This document shows, one piece after another, positions 16,583 through 24,611 of a stretch of 43,686 nucleotides of DNA (position 1 is the stretch's first letter; each line of letters begins with the position of its first letter). A program made the translations under genes and the position numbers. The stretch comes from Comamonadaceae bacterium (lineage in GTDB: Bacteria > Pseudomonadota > Gammaproteobacteria > Burkholderiales > Burkholderiaceae_C): assembly GCA_947464995.1 (NCBI GenBank), contig CANHZG010000003.1:1-43686 (forward strand). Reading direction: 5' to 3'. A model generated the notes under the pieces. That model ran no database searches. It saw nothing but the letters and a program-made list of their open reading frames with translations, and was not told where the DNA came from.

Positions 16583-17559
16583 GCCAGGACTGCATTTTGG
16601 TCATCGGGGCCAACGGCCAGATTGGTACGGAGTTGGTGGAAGCGCTGGTGCAGCGGCATGGCGCGCAGGCCGTCATTTCCAGCGACATTGCCGCCCAAGC
16701 GCGGCCCGAAACCCGGCAACTGGGCGTGCGCCACGTGGCGCTGGACGCCACCGACTCCCCTGCGCTGCAAGCGGTGGTGGAGCGCTTTGCGGTCACCCAG
16801 GTCTACCTGCTGGCCGCCGCCCTTTCGGCGCGCGCCGAACAGCACCCGGCATGGGCCTGGGACCTGAATATGAAGAGCCTCTTGAACGTGCTGGAGTTGG
16901 CGCGCAGCCACCACCTGCGCGTGTTTTGGCCCAGCTCGATTGCTGCCTTTGGCCCCAGCAGCCCCAAGGTAATGACGCCGCAAACCACCGCCATGGACCC
17001 GACTAGCGTCTACGGTATCTCCAAACTGGCGGGCGAGGGTTGGTGCGCTTGGTACCACCGCAACCACGGCGTGGACGTGCGCAGCCTGCGCTACCCCGGT
17101 TTGGTGAGCTGGAAAACCCTACCCGGCGGCGGTACCACCGACTACGCGGTGGAAATCTTCCATGCTGCGCTGCAAAGCGGGCGCTACACCAGCTTTTTGG
17201 CCGCCGACACGGCGCTGCCCATGATGTACATGCCCGACGCCATTCGCGCCACGCTGGAGCTAATGGACGCGCCGCCCGAGCGCATCCGTCAGCGCTGCGG
17301 CTACAACCTCGCAGGAATAAGCTTTACGCCAGCGCAAATCGGCCGGGCCATTGCGCACCAGTTGCCGGGCTTTGCGATGGACTACGCCCCGGACTTTCGC
17401 CAGCAGATCGCCGAGAGTTGGCCCCAGTCGATTGACGACCGCACGGCGCAAGACGATTGGGGCTGGCGCGCGCGCTTTGACCTGGATGCGATGGTGCAGG
17501 ACATGCTGGAACACCTGCGCCCGGCGTACATCCGGGGTGATACGCGCTTAGCGGCCTGA
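16579..17559 (+). CDS. SDR-type L-threonine 3-dehydrogenase (NAD-dependent epimerase/dehydratase family)
   Basis: Oxidises L-threonine to 2-amino-3-oxobutyrate with NAD, feeding Kbl. The 326-aa protein is of the extended short-chain dehydrogenase family, not the zinc-dependent Tdh of E. coli. The NAD-binding loop ILVIGANGQIGTELVEAL lies at 5-23, YLLAALLS-type strand VYLLAAALSARAEQHP near 75, the catalytic triad region WPSSIAAFGP with VYGISKLAGE (Tyr-x-x-x-Lys) near 142-152, and the threonine-dehydrogenase-typical RYPGLVSWKTLPGGGTTDYAVEIF after it. SDR-type threonine dehydrogenases of this architecture are known from Cupriavidus and Flavobacterium. Coupling to kbl by a four-base overlap strongly supports the assignment. 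Confidence 0.93.
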   Translation: MSQDCILVIGANGQIGTELVEALVQRHGAQAVISSDIAAQARPETRQLGVRHVALDATDSPALQAVVERFAVTQVYLLAAALSARAEQHPAWAWDLNMKSLLNVLELARSHHLRVFWPSSIAAFGPSSPKVMTPQTTAMDPTSVYGISKLAGEGWCAWYHRNHGVDVRSLRYPGLVSWKTLPGGGTTDYAVEIFHAALQSGRYTSFLAADTALPMMYMPDAIRATLELMDAPPERIRQRCGYNLAGISFTPAQIGRAIAHQLPGFAMDYAPDFRQQIAESWPQSIDDRTAQDDWGWRARFDLDAMVQDMLEHLRPAYIRGDTRLAA

Positions 17560-17642
17560 AATACACGGGGTGCGGCACCCACCAGAGGGGCTGGTGCCAC
17601 GGGTAGGATGCGGGCCTGTTTCAGCCACGCGCCCAGTCACCC

Positions 17643-19598
17643 ATGTCCAACACCCACGACGAATACCGCCCCGACATCGACGGGCTGCGGGCTATTGCCG
17701 TGTCCATGGTGGTCCTGTTCCATGCGTTTCCCGGTGCGCTTAGCGGCGGATTTATCGGGGTCGACGTCTTTTTTGTTATTTCCGGCTACCTCATCACGCG
17801 CCTGATCCTGCGCGCCGCGCAGGCGCAGCAATTGAGTTTGCGCCACTTTTACGCCCAACGGGTGCGTCGCATTTTTCCGAGCCTGCTGCTGGTGTTGGCA
17901 ACCTCGCTGGTGGCGGGCTGGTTCTGCCTGACGGCCACCGAGTTCGAGCAGCTTGGGCGCCACGCGGCCAGCGGCGCGGTGTTTGTGGCCAACTTTATGC
18001 ACTGGCGCGAGGCCGGCTACTTTGACAACGCGGCCGACACCAAGCCCTTGTTGCACCTGTGGTCGCTGTCCATTGAAGAGCAGTTTTACCTTTTTTGGCC
18101 CCTGGCCATGCTGCTCTTGCAGCGCATGCCGCGCCGGGCCCTGGCTGTGCTGCTGCTGGTGCTGGCTGCCTCATTGGCCTACAGCTTGCGTCTGGCTTGG
18201 AGCGGTGATTTCACAGGAGATTTTTATTCGCCACTGAGCCGGTTTTGGGAGCTCTTGCTGGGCGGCGCATTGGCCTTTGTTTTGCTAAAACGCCCGCTGT
18301 GGGGCCGCGCGTGGCGTCCCGCCGCGGCGGTCGTGGGCTTGGCAGGCTTGCTGGCGAGCGGTTTTTTGCTGCACAAGTCCATGCCCTTCCCGGCCCACTG
18401 GGCCCTGCTGCCCACAGTGGCGGCCGCCTTGCTGATTTTTGCCGGGATGTCCAATCCGGTGAATACGGTGTTGCTAGCGTCACGGCCCCTGGTTTTTGTT
18501 GGCTTGATTAGCTACCCGCTGTACCTGTGGCACTGGCCCCTGTTGGCCTTTTCGCGTATCTTGGCAGCGCAAACGCCACCGTGGGAAGTACGTTTCTTGT
18601 TGGTCCTGCTCAGCGCGCTGCTGGCCTGGTTGACCTACCGGTGGATAGAGCGCCCCATTCGGTTCGGCCACCATAAGCGGCGTGCGCTGGTGTGGCTCAG
18701 CCTTTTGGCGGTGCTGGTTTTGGTGTGCGGACACACGATCAATAGACAACATGGCTTTCAATCGCGCCAGTTTTCCATGATGGCGGCCGACCCCGCGTCG
18801 CTGGTGGTGGGCGCCGCACGCGCGTCGATGCAAAAGAAGTGCACGCTCGACGAACACAGACAAGAAGTTTTTGAGTGGTGCTACACCGACGCGCGGCGCA
18901 CACCACCCGGGTATGCGGTCTTGGGTGACAGCAAGGCAGACGCGTTGGTGCACGGCCTGATCAGCCAATCACGGCCAGACCAGAGCTGGTTCATGGTGGG
19001 CGCAATCAACCCCCTGCTGGGCGTGGACCACCCGAGAAGCCAGGTGCTTATGGTGGCCCTGGATCGCAACCCCCAACTCCAGGTTGTCGTATGGGCCAAC
19101 GCCTTGCGCGGCATGTTTGGGCTAGACCCCCAAACCGGCGCCATCACACAGACGGTCAGCGCCGAGAAAATAGACGCCAACGTCGCCCTTTATTCCCAGT
19201 GGATTTCACACTGGATCAAGCAGGGCAAGCAGGTGGTCTTTGTGGTGGACAACCCCACCCTAGCCGACCCTTACGACTGTATACGCGGGGGCTTGACGCC
19301 GTTTGAATCGCTCAACACTGTGCTTCGCCGCCGCGAAAACCCCGCCTGCCAGATCGCCTACGCCGATCACCTCAAGGGCACAGCAGCCTATCGGCAATTT
19401 GTGGCCCAACTCCAGCGCGAGAACCCAAAATTAATCGTGCACGACAGTGCGGACCAACTGTGCGATACCCAGGCCGGTATTTGCAGCATTTCACGCGATG
19501 GGCTGTATTTGTACAGCTATGGCGACCATGTGTCCGACCACGGCGCGCGCCTGGTGGCGCGGGCGCTCTTGGCCAAGCTCGATGCAGCCAAGCCATAA
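17643..19598 (+). CDS. OafA/YrhL-type membrane acyltransferase with C-terminal SGNH domain
   Basis: An inner-membrane acyltransferase that probably O-acylates a surface glycan (O-antigen, exopolysaccharide or peptidoglycan). The 651-aa protein starts YRPDIDGLRAIAVSMVVLFH, the acyltransferase_3 N-terminus with its conserved His near 27. About ten membrane helices follow to about residue 365, including LLHLWSLSIEEQFYLFWP and ISYPLYLWHWPLL. The periplasmic C-terminal part (about 380-651) is an SGNH hydrolase-like domain with GDSKADAL near 425 (GDS block; Lys replaces the common His) and a catalytic Asp/His block GDHVSDHGA near the end. No polysaccharide genes neighbour it, so the acceptor is unknown. 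Its stop lies only 24 bases from the 3' end of rnpB on the other strand. Confidence 0.92.
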   Translation: MSNTHDEYRPDIDGLRAIAVSMVVLFHAFPGALSGGFIGVDVFFVISGYLITRLILRAAQAQQLSLRHFYAQRVRRIFPSLLLVLATSLVAGWFCLTATEFEQLGRHAASGAVFVANFMHWREAGYFDNAADTKPLLHLWSLSIEEQFYLFWPLAMLLLQRMPRRALAVLLLVLAASLAYSLRLAWSGDFTGDFYSPLSRFWELLLGGALAFVLLKRPLWGRAWRPAAAVVGLAGLLASGFLLHKSMPFPAHWALLPTVAAALLIFAGMSNPVNTVLLASRPLVFVGLISYPLYLWHWPLLAFSRILAAQTPPWEVRFLLVLLSALLAWLTYRWIERPIRFGHHKRRALVWLSLLAVLVLVCGHTINRQHGFQSRQFSMMAADPASLVVGAARASMQKKCTLDEHRQEVFEWCYTDARRTPPGYAVLGDSKADALVHGLISQSRPDQSWFMVGAINPLLGVDHPRSQVLMVALDRNPQLQVVVWANALRGMFGLDPQTGAITQTVSAEKIDANVALYSQWISHWIKQGKQVVFVVDNPTLADPYDCIRGGLTPFESLNTVLRRRENPACQIAYADHLKGTAAYRQFVAQLQRENPKLIVHDSADQLCDTQAGICSISRDGLYLYSYGDHVSDHGARLVARALLAKLDAAKP

Positions 19599-19621
19599 GC
19601 CGGGTTTTGCGGCCGGTGGAC

Positions 19622-20004
19622 AAAAGTGTGAAGCCCACCGTTACGCCGGATTCTGTGCATGCGGGGTTGCCCCTGCATGTGACCACCATTAATCTGGGCC
19701 CTGGGTCACCCCAAGGCTCGGTGCTACCTACCCGCCAACTCCGGGGGTCCCGGTCAGGACGTTGCGGCGAACCGCTGCGCTTTACGTTGGCCTACTTGGT
19801 ATTGCTGCGCGTAGAGATTGCCCGTTTCACCCGAACTTAATCGGCTCGTCTCTGTTGCTCTGATCCTCACCTTATGCCGCTCCCTTGCGGGCGCGGGTTT
19901 CAGTGGACAGCCGTTAGCTGCTACGCTGCCCTGCGCAGTCCGGACGTTCCTCCAGTGCTCTGTTTCCAGAATTGCACCAGCGGTGGTCTGGTGGGCTTCA
20001 CATC
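19622..20004 (-). ncRNA. rnpB: RNase P RNA (class A)
   Basis: Catalytic RNA that trims tRNA 5' leaders. On the minus strand the ends pair as helix P1: tgtgaagcccacc at the 5' side (20003-19991) with ggtgggcttcaca at the 3' side (19639-19627), 13 perfect pairs. Helix P2 follows: gaccacc near the 5' end with ggtggtc before the 3' conserved block. Conserved region I is gaggaacgtccggact (19952-19937), the agagcaacagaga block lies at 19861-19849, and conserved region V is acagaatccggcgtaa (19656-19641). The length of about 383 nt is normal. The exact ends are estimated from P1. No open frame in the region looks like protein. Confidence 0.93.
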
Positions 20005-20007
20005 CCG

Positions 20008-20035
20008 ATTATCGGTGCGTCACATATCCATATAA
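20008..20035 (-). promoter_or_regulatory. Probable rnpB promoter
   Basis: GATAAT (20013-20008, minus strand) lies 4-7 bases before the expected 5' end of RNase P RNA. A weak -35 (TTATAT, 20035-20030) stands 16 bases upstream. The remaining bases to 20107 are the cysK leader, where no clear promoter was found. Confidence 0.5.
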
Positions 20036-20107
20036 CCCTGCGGATCTTCAAACTACCGCAAAATAGTGCCGTATCCCCTCGATAACCACCAAAAACGGAG
20101 ACCACCC

Positions 20108-21028
20108 ATGAGAGCCGACACCATCCTGCAAACCATTGGCAATACCCCGCACGTACGCATCAACCGCCTGTTTGGCGAAGGCGCCAACGTATGGATCAAG
20201 TCCGAGCGCAGCAACCCCGGCGGCTCGATCAAAGACCGCATTGCGCTGGCCATGGTGGAGGCCGCCGAGAAAAGCGGTGCGCTACAGCCTGGCGCCACCA
20301 TCATCGAGCCAACCTCGGGCAACACCGGTGTGGGCCTGGCCATGGTGGCCGCGGTCAAAGGTTACAAGCTGGTCTTAGTCATGCCCGATAGCATGTCTGT
20401 CGAGCGTCGTCGCCTGATGCTGGCCTATGGCGCCAAGTTTGACCTGACGCCCCGCGCCCTGGGCATGAAAGGCGCCATCGCCCGCGCGCACGAGCTATCT
20501 GCCGCCCTGCCCGGCAGCTGGATTCCGCAGCAGTTTGAGAACCCGGCCAACGTCGAAGTGCACACGCGCACCACGGCACTGGAAATATTGGCCGATTTCC
20601 CCGAGGGGCTGGATGCCATCATCACCGGCGTGGGCACGGGTGGCCACATTACCGGCGTCGCGCAGGTACTCAAAAAATACTGGCCCAAGCTAAAGGTGTT
20701 TGCGGTCGAACCCAGCCAAAGCCCGGTCATCAGCGGCGGCGCGCCCTCGCCCCACCCGATCCAGGGCATTGGTGCCGGCTTTATCCCGAAAAACCTGCAC
20801 ACCGAGCTGCTCGACGGCGTGATCCAGGTCGACGCCGAACCGGCGCGCGAAATGGCCCGGCGCAGCGCCGCAGAAGAAGGCATGTTGGTGGGTATTTCCA
20901 GTGGCGCCACGCTAGCCGCCATTGCGCAAAAGCTGCCTGAGCTGGCCGCAGGCGCCAAGGTGCTGGGCTTTAACTACGACACGGGCGAACGCTACTTGTC
21001 GATTGAAGGCTTTTTGCCCGCCGAATAA
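20108..21028 (+). CDS. cysK: Cysteine synthase A (O-acetylserine sulfhydrylase)
   Basis: A PLP enzyme that makes L-cysteine from O-acetylserine and sulfide, in the cytoplasm. The 306-aa protein starts [22 protein letters not shown]. The Schiff-base lysine is K42 in [11 protein letters not shown]. The substrate loop is [20 protein letters not shown], and the phosphate-binding Gly-rich loop is [16 protein letters not shown]. The C-terminal [11 protein letters not shown] holds the serine that contacts the pyridine nitrogen. ATG 20108 has CGGAG eight bases upstream; an ATG at 20066 would extend into the rnpB promoter region. It is followed by a strong bidirectional terminator shared with purH. 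Its isolation from other sulfur genes suggests a housekeeping copy. Confidence 0.93.
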   Translation: MRADTILQTIGNTPHVRINRLFGEGANVWIKSERSNPGGSIKDRIALAMVEAAEKSGALQPGATIIEPTSGNTGVGLAMVAAVKGYKLVLVMPDSMSVERRRLMLAYGAKFDLTPRALGMKGAIARAHELSAALPGSWIPQQFENPANVEVHTRTTALEILADFPEGLDAIITGVGTGGHITGVAQVLKKYWPKLKVFAVEPSQSPVISGGAPSPHPIQGIGAGFIPKNLHTELLDGVIQVDAEPAREMARRSAAEEGMLVGISSGATLAAIAQKLPELAAGAKVLGFNYDTGERYLSIEGFLPAE

Positions 21029-21057
21029 GCCCGCCGCAGGAGCGCAAGGGAAGAAGG

Positions 21058-21084
21058 AAAAAGGGGGCCTGGCCCCCTTTTTTT
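21058..21084. terminator. Bidirectional terminator between cysK and purH
   Basis: Arms aaaaagggggcc (21058-21069) and ggccccctttttt (21071-21082 plus extra T) are perfect complements around one base. A-runs and T-runs on the two sides give a U-tract in both directions, ending cysK (+) and the dusB-fis-purH operon (-). Confidence 0.92.
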
Positions 21085-21101
21085 GACCCCTTTTTTTCCG
21101 T

Positions 21102-22688
21102 TCAGTGGCGGAAATGCCGCACGCCGGTGTAGACCATGGCCACGCCGCGCTCGTTGGCGGCATGAATCACCTCGTCGTCGCGCACGCTGCCGCCGGGCTG
21201 GATGATGCAGGTGGCGCCCGCGTCCACCACCACGTCCAAGCCGTCGCGAAACGGGAAAAACGCGTCGCTGGCCACCACCGTACCAGCCAAGGACAGACCC
21301 GCATGTTGGGCCTTGATGCTGGCAATGCGGGCAGAGTCCAGGCGGCTCATCTGGCCCGCCCCCACACCCCGGGTCTGGCCGTCCTGGCAAAACACGATGG
21401 CGTTGGACTTGACGTACTTGGCCACTTTCCAGGCAAACAGCATGTCTTGCAATTGCGCCGCCGTCGGTTGCACGGTGGTAACGACCTTGAGGTCGGCCAG
21501 CGTGAGCACCTGGTTATCGGCGGTCTGGATTAGCAGTCCCGAGCCGATGCGTTTAACGTCCACCGCGTTGCGCCCCTGGTCCCAGGCGCTGGGACCGCCC
21601 ACCTCGCCCAGCGCGTGGGGCAGCGCAATTTGCAACACGCGCACGTTGACCTTGGGCCGCAGCACCGCCAGCGCCTGCGGCGTAAACGCCGGCGCCATCA
21701 ACACCTCAACAAACTGTTTGGTGATCTGCAGCGCAGCGGCTTCGTCGACCGTGCAATTGAAGGCAATGATGCCGCCAAAGGCCGATGTGGGGTCGGTAGC
21801 GAAGGCCTTGGCGTAGGCGCCCAGCGCGTCTGCGCCCAGCGCCACGCCGCAAGGGTTGGCGTGTTTGACGATGACGCAGGCCGGTGTGTCAAAGCTCTTG
21901 ACGCACTCCCAGGCGGCGTCGGCGTCGGCGATGTTGTTAAAACTCAGCTCCTTACCCTGCACTTGCACGGCAGTCACCAAAGACCCGGGCGCTGGGTACA
22001 GGTCGCGGTAAAACGCAGCGTGCTGGTGCGGATTTTCGCCATAGCGCAGGTCTTGCAGCTTAATAAAGCGCGCATTGGACTGGGCAGGAAACGCGGCCAT
22101 GCTGCCGTCGGCCTGGATGCTCGACAGGTAGTCGCTGATGGCGCCGTCGTACTGGCTGATGCGGTTAAAAGCCGCTACTGACAGGGCAAATTTGGTCTTG
22201 TCGCTCACCACGCCTTTGGCTTGGAGTTCCGCCAGCACCACAGCGTATTGCGACGCATGGGTCAGCACCGCCACATCTTTCCAGTTCTTGGCCGCGCTGC
22301 GCACCATGGCCGGGCCGCCGATATCGATGTTCTCTATCGCGTCTTCCAGCGTGCAGCCGGGCTGGGCGACCGTAGCCTCAAACGGGTACAGGTTGACCAC
22401 CAACAGGTCGATGGTGTCAATGCCGTGCTCGGCCAGGGCCGCCATGTGCGCGGGCAGGTCGCGCCGCGCCAAGAGGCCGCCGTGCACGCGCGGGTGCAGG
22501 GTTTTGACGCGGCCGTCGAGCATCTCAGGAAAACCCGTCATCTGAGCCACCTCGGTCACTGGCAGGCCACTGTCGGCCAGCAACTTGGCGGTGCCGCCAG
22601 TAGACAACAGGCGCACGCCCAACGCGTGCAGCGCTTGGGCCAATTCCACGATACCGGTTTTGTCAGAGACTGAAATCAGTGCGTTCAT
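21102..22688 (-). CDS. purH: Bifunctional AICAR formyltransferase / IMP cyclohydrolase
   Basis: Catalyses the last two steps of purine synthesis: AICAR to FAICAR with 10-formyl-tetrahydrofolate, then ring closure to IMP. The 528-aa protein begins [20 protein letters not shown]; the cyclohydrolase (MGS-like) domain covers about 1-195, with [11 protein letters not shown] and [15 protein letters not shown]. The formyltransferase domain (200-528) contains [16 protein letters not shown], the catalytic Lys-His in [25 protein letters not shown] and the C-terminal [22 protein letters not shown] 22688 overlaps the fis stop by four bases and gives the family N-terminus. Last gene of dusB-fis-purH, a conserved order in betaproteobacteria. 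Confidence 0.97.
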   Translation of the reverse strand: MNALISVSDKTGIVELAQALHALGVRLLSTGGTAKLLADSGLPVTEVAQMTGFPEMLDGRVKTLHPRVHGGLLARRDLPAHMAALAEHGIDTIDLLVVNLYPFEATVAQPGCTLEDAIENIDIGGPAMVRSAAKNWKDVAVLTHASQYAVVLAELQAKGVVSDKTKFALSVAAFNRISQYDGAISDYLSSIQADGSMAAFPAQSNARFIKLQDLRYGENPHQHAAFYRDLYPAPGSLVTAVQVQGKELSFNNIADADAAWECVKSFDTPACVIVKHANPCGVALGADALGAYAKAFATDPTSAFGGIIAFNCTVDEAAALQITKQFVEVLMAPAFTPQALAVLRPKVNVRVLQIALPHALGEVGGPSAWDQGRNAVDVKRIGSGLLIQTADNQVLTLADLKVVTTVQPTAAQLQDMLFAWKVAKYVKSNAIVFCQDGQTRGVGAGQMSRLDSARIASIKAQHAGLSLAGTVVASDAFFPFRDGLDVVVDAGATCIIQPGGSVRDDEVIHAANERGVAMVYTGVRHFRH

Positions 22689-22918
22689 AAAAGGTCGTGT
22701 TCCAGTAGTTTTTTGCGAAGGGTGTTGCGGTTCAGGCCCAGCCATTGGGCGGCCTTGGATTGGTTGTTGGCTGCGGCCACCATCACGACTTCAAGCAGGG
22801 GCTTTTCCACGGCCCGCACCAGCATGTCGTGCAGGCCATGGGGCTCCATGCCGTCGATGTCACGAAAGTAGGCTTCCAGGCTGGTGCGTACAGCCTCGTC
22901 CAGTGTGTTGCTGCTCAT
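22685..22918 (-). CDS. fis: Fis family nucleoid-associated DNA-binding protein
   Basis: A 77-aa DNA-bending protein that shapes the nucleoid and tunes transcription and recombination. The C-terminal helix-turn-helix reads [21 protein letters not shown], nearly the canonical Fis sequence. The N-terminal part ([19 protein letters not shown]) forms the dimerisation helices. It is shorter than the 98-aa E. coli Fis, lacking much of the flexible N-terminal arm, as is common in betaproteobacteria. Both ends overlap their neighbours by four bases (dusB upstream, purH downstream), so the three genes are translationally coupled. Confidence 0.95.
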   Translation of the reverse strand: MSSNTLDEAVRTSLEAYFRDIDGMEPHGLHDMLVRAVEKPLLEVVMVAAANNQSKAAQWLGLNRNTLRKKLLEHDLL

Positions 22919-23976
22919 AGCGCGGTTTCCAGGCGGTCAAAAGGGTTCATCAATGGGGCTGTATCCGTGGCGGTGGCGCGCGCAGGCAGCCGGTCTGTGG
23001 AGTCGCCTAGGGCGTCGAAAAAACCGGCCACAGCGCGCAACTGGGTGGCACTGTCGTTCAGAGCGTTAAAACGCGTGCGAAATTCCTCGCCACCGGCCAA
23101 GGCGCGCACATACCAGGCGATGTGCTTGCGTGCGGTGCGTACCCCGCTGAACTCGCCGTACAGGCTGTAGTGGTCGTGCAAATGCTCCAGTAGCAGGCGT
23201 TTGACCTCGCACACCAGCGGCGGCGCCAGGTGTTCGCCGGTCGCCAAAAAATGCGCGATCTCGCGAAATATCCAAGGCTGGCCCTGGGCTGCGCGCCCAA
23301 CCATCAAGGCGTCAGCCCCGGTGATGCGCAGCACGTCGCGCGCTTTTTCGGGGCTGTTGATGTCGCCATTGGCCACCACCGGAATGCGCAGCGCGGCCTT
23401 CACGGCGGCCACCGTGTCGTATTCAGCCGCGCCTTTGTAGCCCTGCTCGCGGGTACGGCCATGCACCGTGACCATTTGCACGCCCGCATCCTGTGCAGCC
23501 AGTGCGATAGACAGCGCGTTTTTGTGGCTTTGGCACCAGCCGGTGCGCATCTTCAGCGTCACCGGCACGCCGGACGGCGCGCAGGCTTGCACCACCGCGT
23601 CGATGATGGACAAGGCCAATCCTTCGTCTTGCATCAGGGCGGACCCCGCCCATTTATTGCAAACCTTTTTGGCCGGGCAGCCCATGTTGATGTCGATGAT
23701 TTGGGCACCACGGTCGATGTTGTAGCGTGCCGCGTCGGCCATCATGGCCGCGTCGGTACCGGCAATTTGCACGGCGATGGGGCCGGGCTCGCCGTCGTGG
23801 TTGGCGCGGCGCGAGGTTTTGAGCGTGTCCCACAAATCGCGTCGCGAGGTCACCATCTCGCTGACCGCGTAGCCCGCGCCCAGGCGTTTGCACAGCTGGC
23901 GAAAAGGCCGGTCCGTCACCCCTGCCATGGGCGCGACAAACAGGGAATTTGCCAAGGCAAATGGACCGATATACAT
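22915..23976 (-). CDS. dusB: tRNA-dihydrouridine synthase B
   Basis: A flavin enzyme that reduces uridine to dihydrouridine in tRNA D-loops with NADPH. The 353-aa protein starts MYIGPFALANSLFVAPMAGVTDRPFR. It has the catalytic cysteine in DINMGCPAKKVCNKWAGSAL, the FMN contacts KMRTGW and TVHGRTREQGYKG, then VVANGDINSPEKA and GADALMVGRAAQGQPWIFREI. The C-terminal helical RNA-binding domain includes GVRTARKHIAWYVRAL. First gene of dusB-fis-purH, overlapping fis by four bases. A TAGAAT -10-like box lies about 50 bases upstream, but without a convincing -35. Confidence 0.96.
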   Translation of the reverse strand: MYIGPFALANSLFVAPMAGVTDRPFRQLCKRLGAGYAVSEMVTSRRDLWDTLKTSRRANHDGEPGPIAVQIAGTDAAMMADAARYNIDRGAQIIDINMGCPAKKVCNKWAGSALMQDEGLALSIIDAVVQACAPSGVPVTLKMRTGWCQSHKNALSIALAAQDAGVQMVTVHGRTREQGYKGAAEYDTVAAVKAALRIPVVANGDINSPEKARDVLRITGADALMVGRAAQGQPWIFREIAHFLATGEHLAPPLVCEVKRLLLEHLHDHYSLYGEFSGVRTARKHIAWYVRALAGGEEFRTRFNALNDSATQLRAVAGFFDALGDSTDRLPARATATDTAPLMNPFDRLETAL

Positions 23977-24100
23977 AGTCAGGCGGGTGGGGTTGGGGGC
24001 AAGAGGCGCTGTTTTTGGCGCCGGGCTGCTTATTCTACCTGCCTAAAATTTCAGCAGATGGAAGAATTTTTGGAATGGTTCATGCCCGGTTTCCCCTACC

Positions 24101-24106
24101 TATACT
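24101..24106 (+). promoter_or_regulatory. Candidate -10 box of the yqaA-like gene
   Basis: TATACT is a strong -10 match, nine bases before the ATG at 24116; the best -35 at proper distance (TTCATG, 24079-24084) is weak. The implied start point lies at or within about three bases of the start codon. Confidence 0.4.
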
Positions 24107-24115
24107 GCCCCATCC

Positions 24116-24592
24116 ATGGAATCGCTCCTGCAAACCGTCCTGAGCCTGTTGGCCTTGCCTGAGTACGGGCTGCTCACGGTGTTTGTGGTGTCTTTTGTAT
24201 CGGCCACCTTGCTGCCGCTGGGCTCAGAGCCCGCCGTTCTGGGGCTGATACAGCTCAACCCAGAGGGCTACTGGTCGGTCATTGCGGTGGCTACCGTTGG
24301 CAACACGCTGGGCGGTGCGCTGGACTGGTGGATGGGCTATGGCGCTAGCCGCGTGGTGCGCCATGACAAACCGGGCTCAGCCTACGGGCGGGCGCTGACC
24401 TGGCTGAAAAAACTCGGCCCCAAAGCCTGCCTGCTGGCCTGGTTGCCCATCGTAGGCGACCCGCTGTGCACCGTGGCGGGCTGGCTCAAGCTGCCATTTT
24501 GGCCCTGTGTGGCCTATATGTTGGTCGGAAAATTTCTGCGCTACGTGGTCTTGACAGTAGCGTTTTTTACCGGCATTCGCCTGCTGCACTAA
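24116..24592 (+). CDS. YqaA-like inner-membrane protein (VTT/DedA-related)
   Basis: A 158-aa integral membrane protein with about four hydrophobic segments: LLTVFVVSFVSATLLPLGSEP near the start, a central VIAVATVGNTLGGALDWWMGY, and two C-terminal segments (LLAWLPIVGDPLCTVAGWL, YMLVGKFLRYVVLTVAFF). The glycine-rich GNTLGGALDWWMGYGASR and the PIVGDPLCTVAGWL block are typical of YqaA, a small branch of the VTT/DedA-related family; members are linked to lipid transport, but YqaA itself is not well characterised. A TATACT box ends ten bases before the ATG and no Shine-Dalgarno is visible, so the message may be leaderless. Its stop lies 19 bases from the convergent ccmI end. Confidence 0.88.
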   Translation: MESLLQTVLSLLALPEYGLLTVFVVSFVSATLLPLGSEPAVLGLIQLNPEGYWSVIAVATVGNTLGGALDWWMGYGASRVVRHDKPGSAYGRALTWLKKLGPKACLLAWLPIVGDPLCTVAGWLKLPFWPCVAYMLVGKFLRYVVLTVAFFTGIRLLH

Positions 24593-24611
24593 GCGCCACC
24601 GACGGCGGCCT

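Noticed and set aside
17570-17615. Hairpin (caccag...ctggtg) between the threonine dehydrogenase and acyltransferase genes as a terminator
   Set aside because: The stem is short with competing pairings and no T-run; I could not support termination.
19460-20066. Short open frames in the rnpB region
   Set aside because: The segment has RNase P conserved blocks and terminal pairing; the frames show no protein features.
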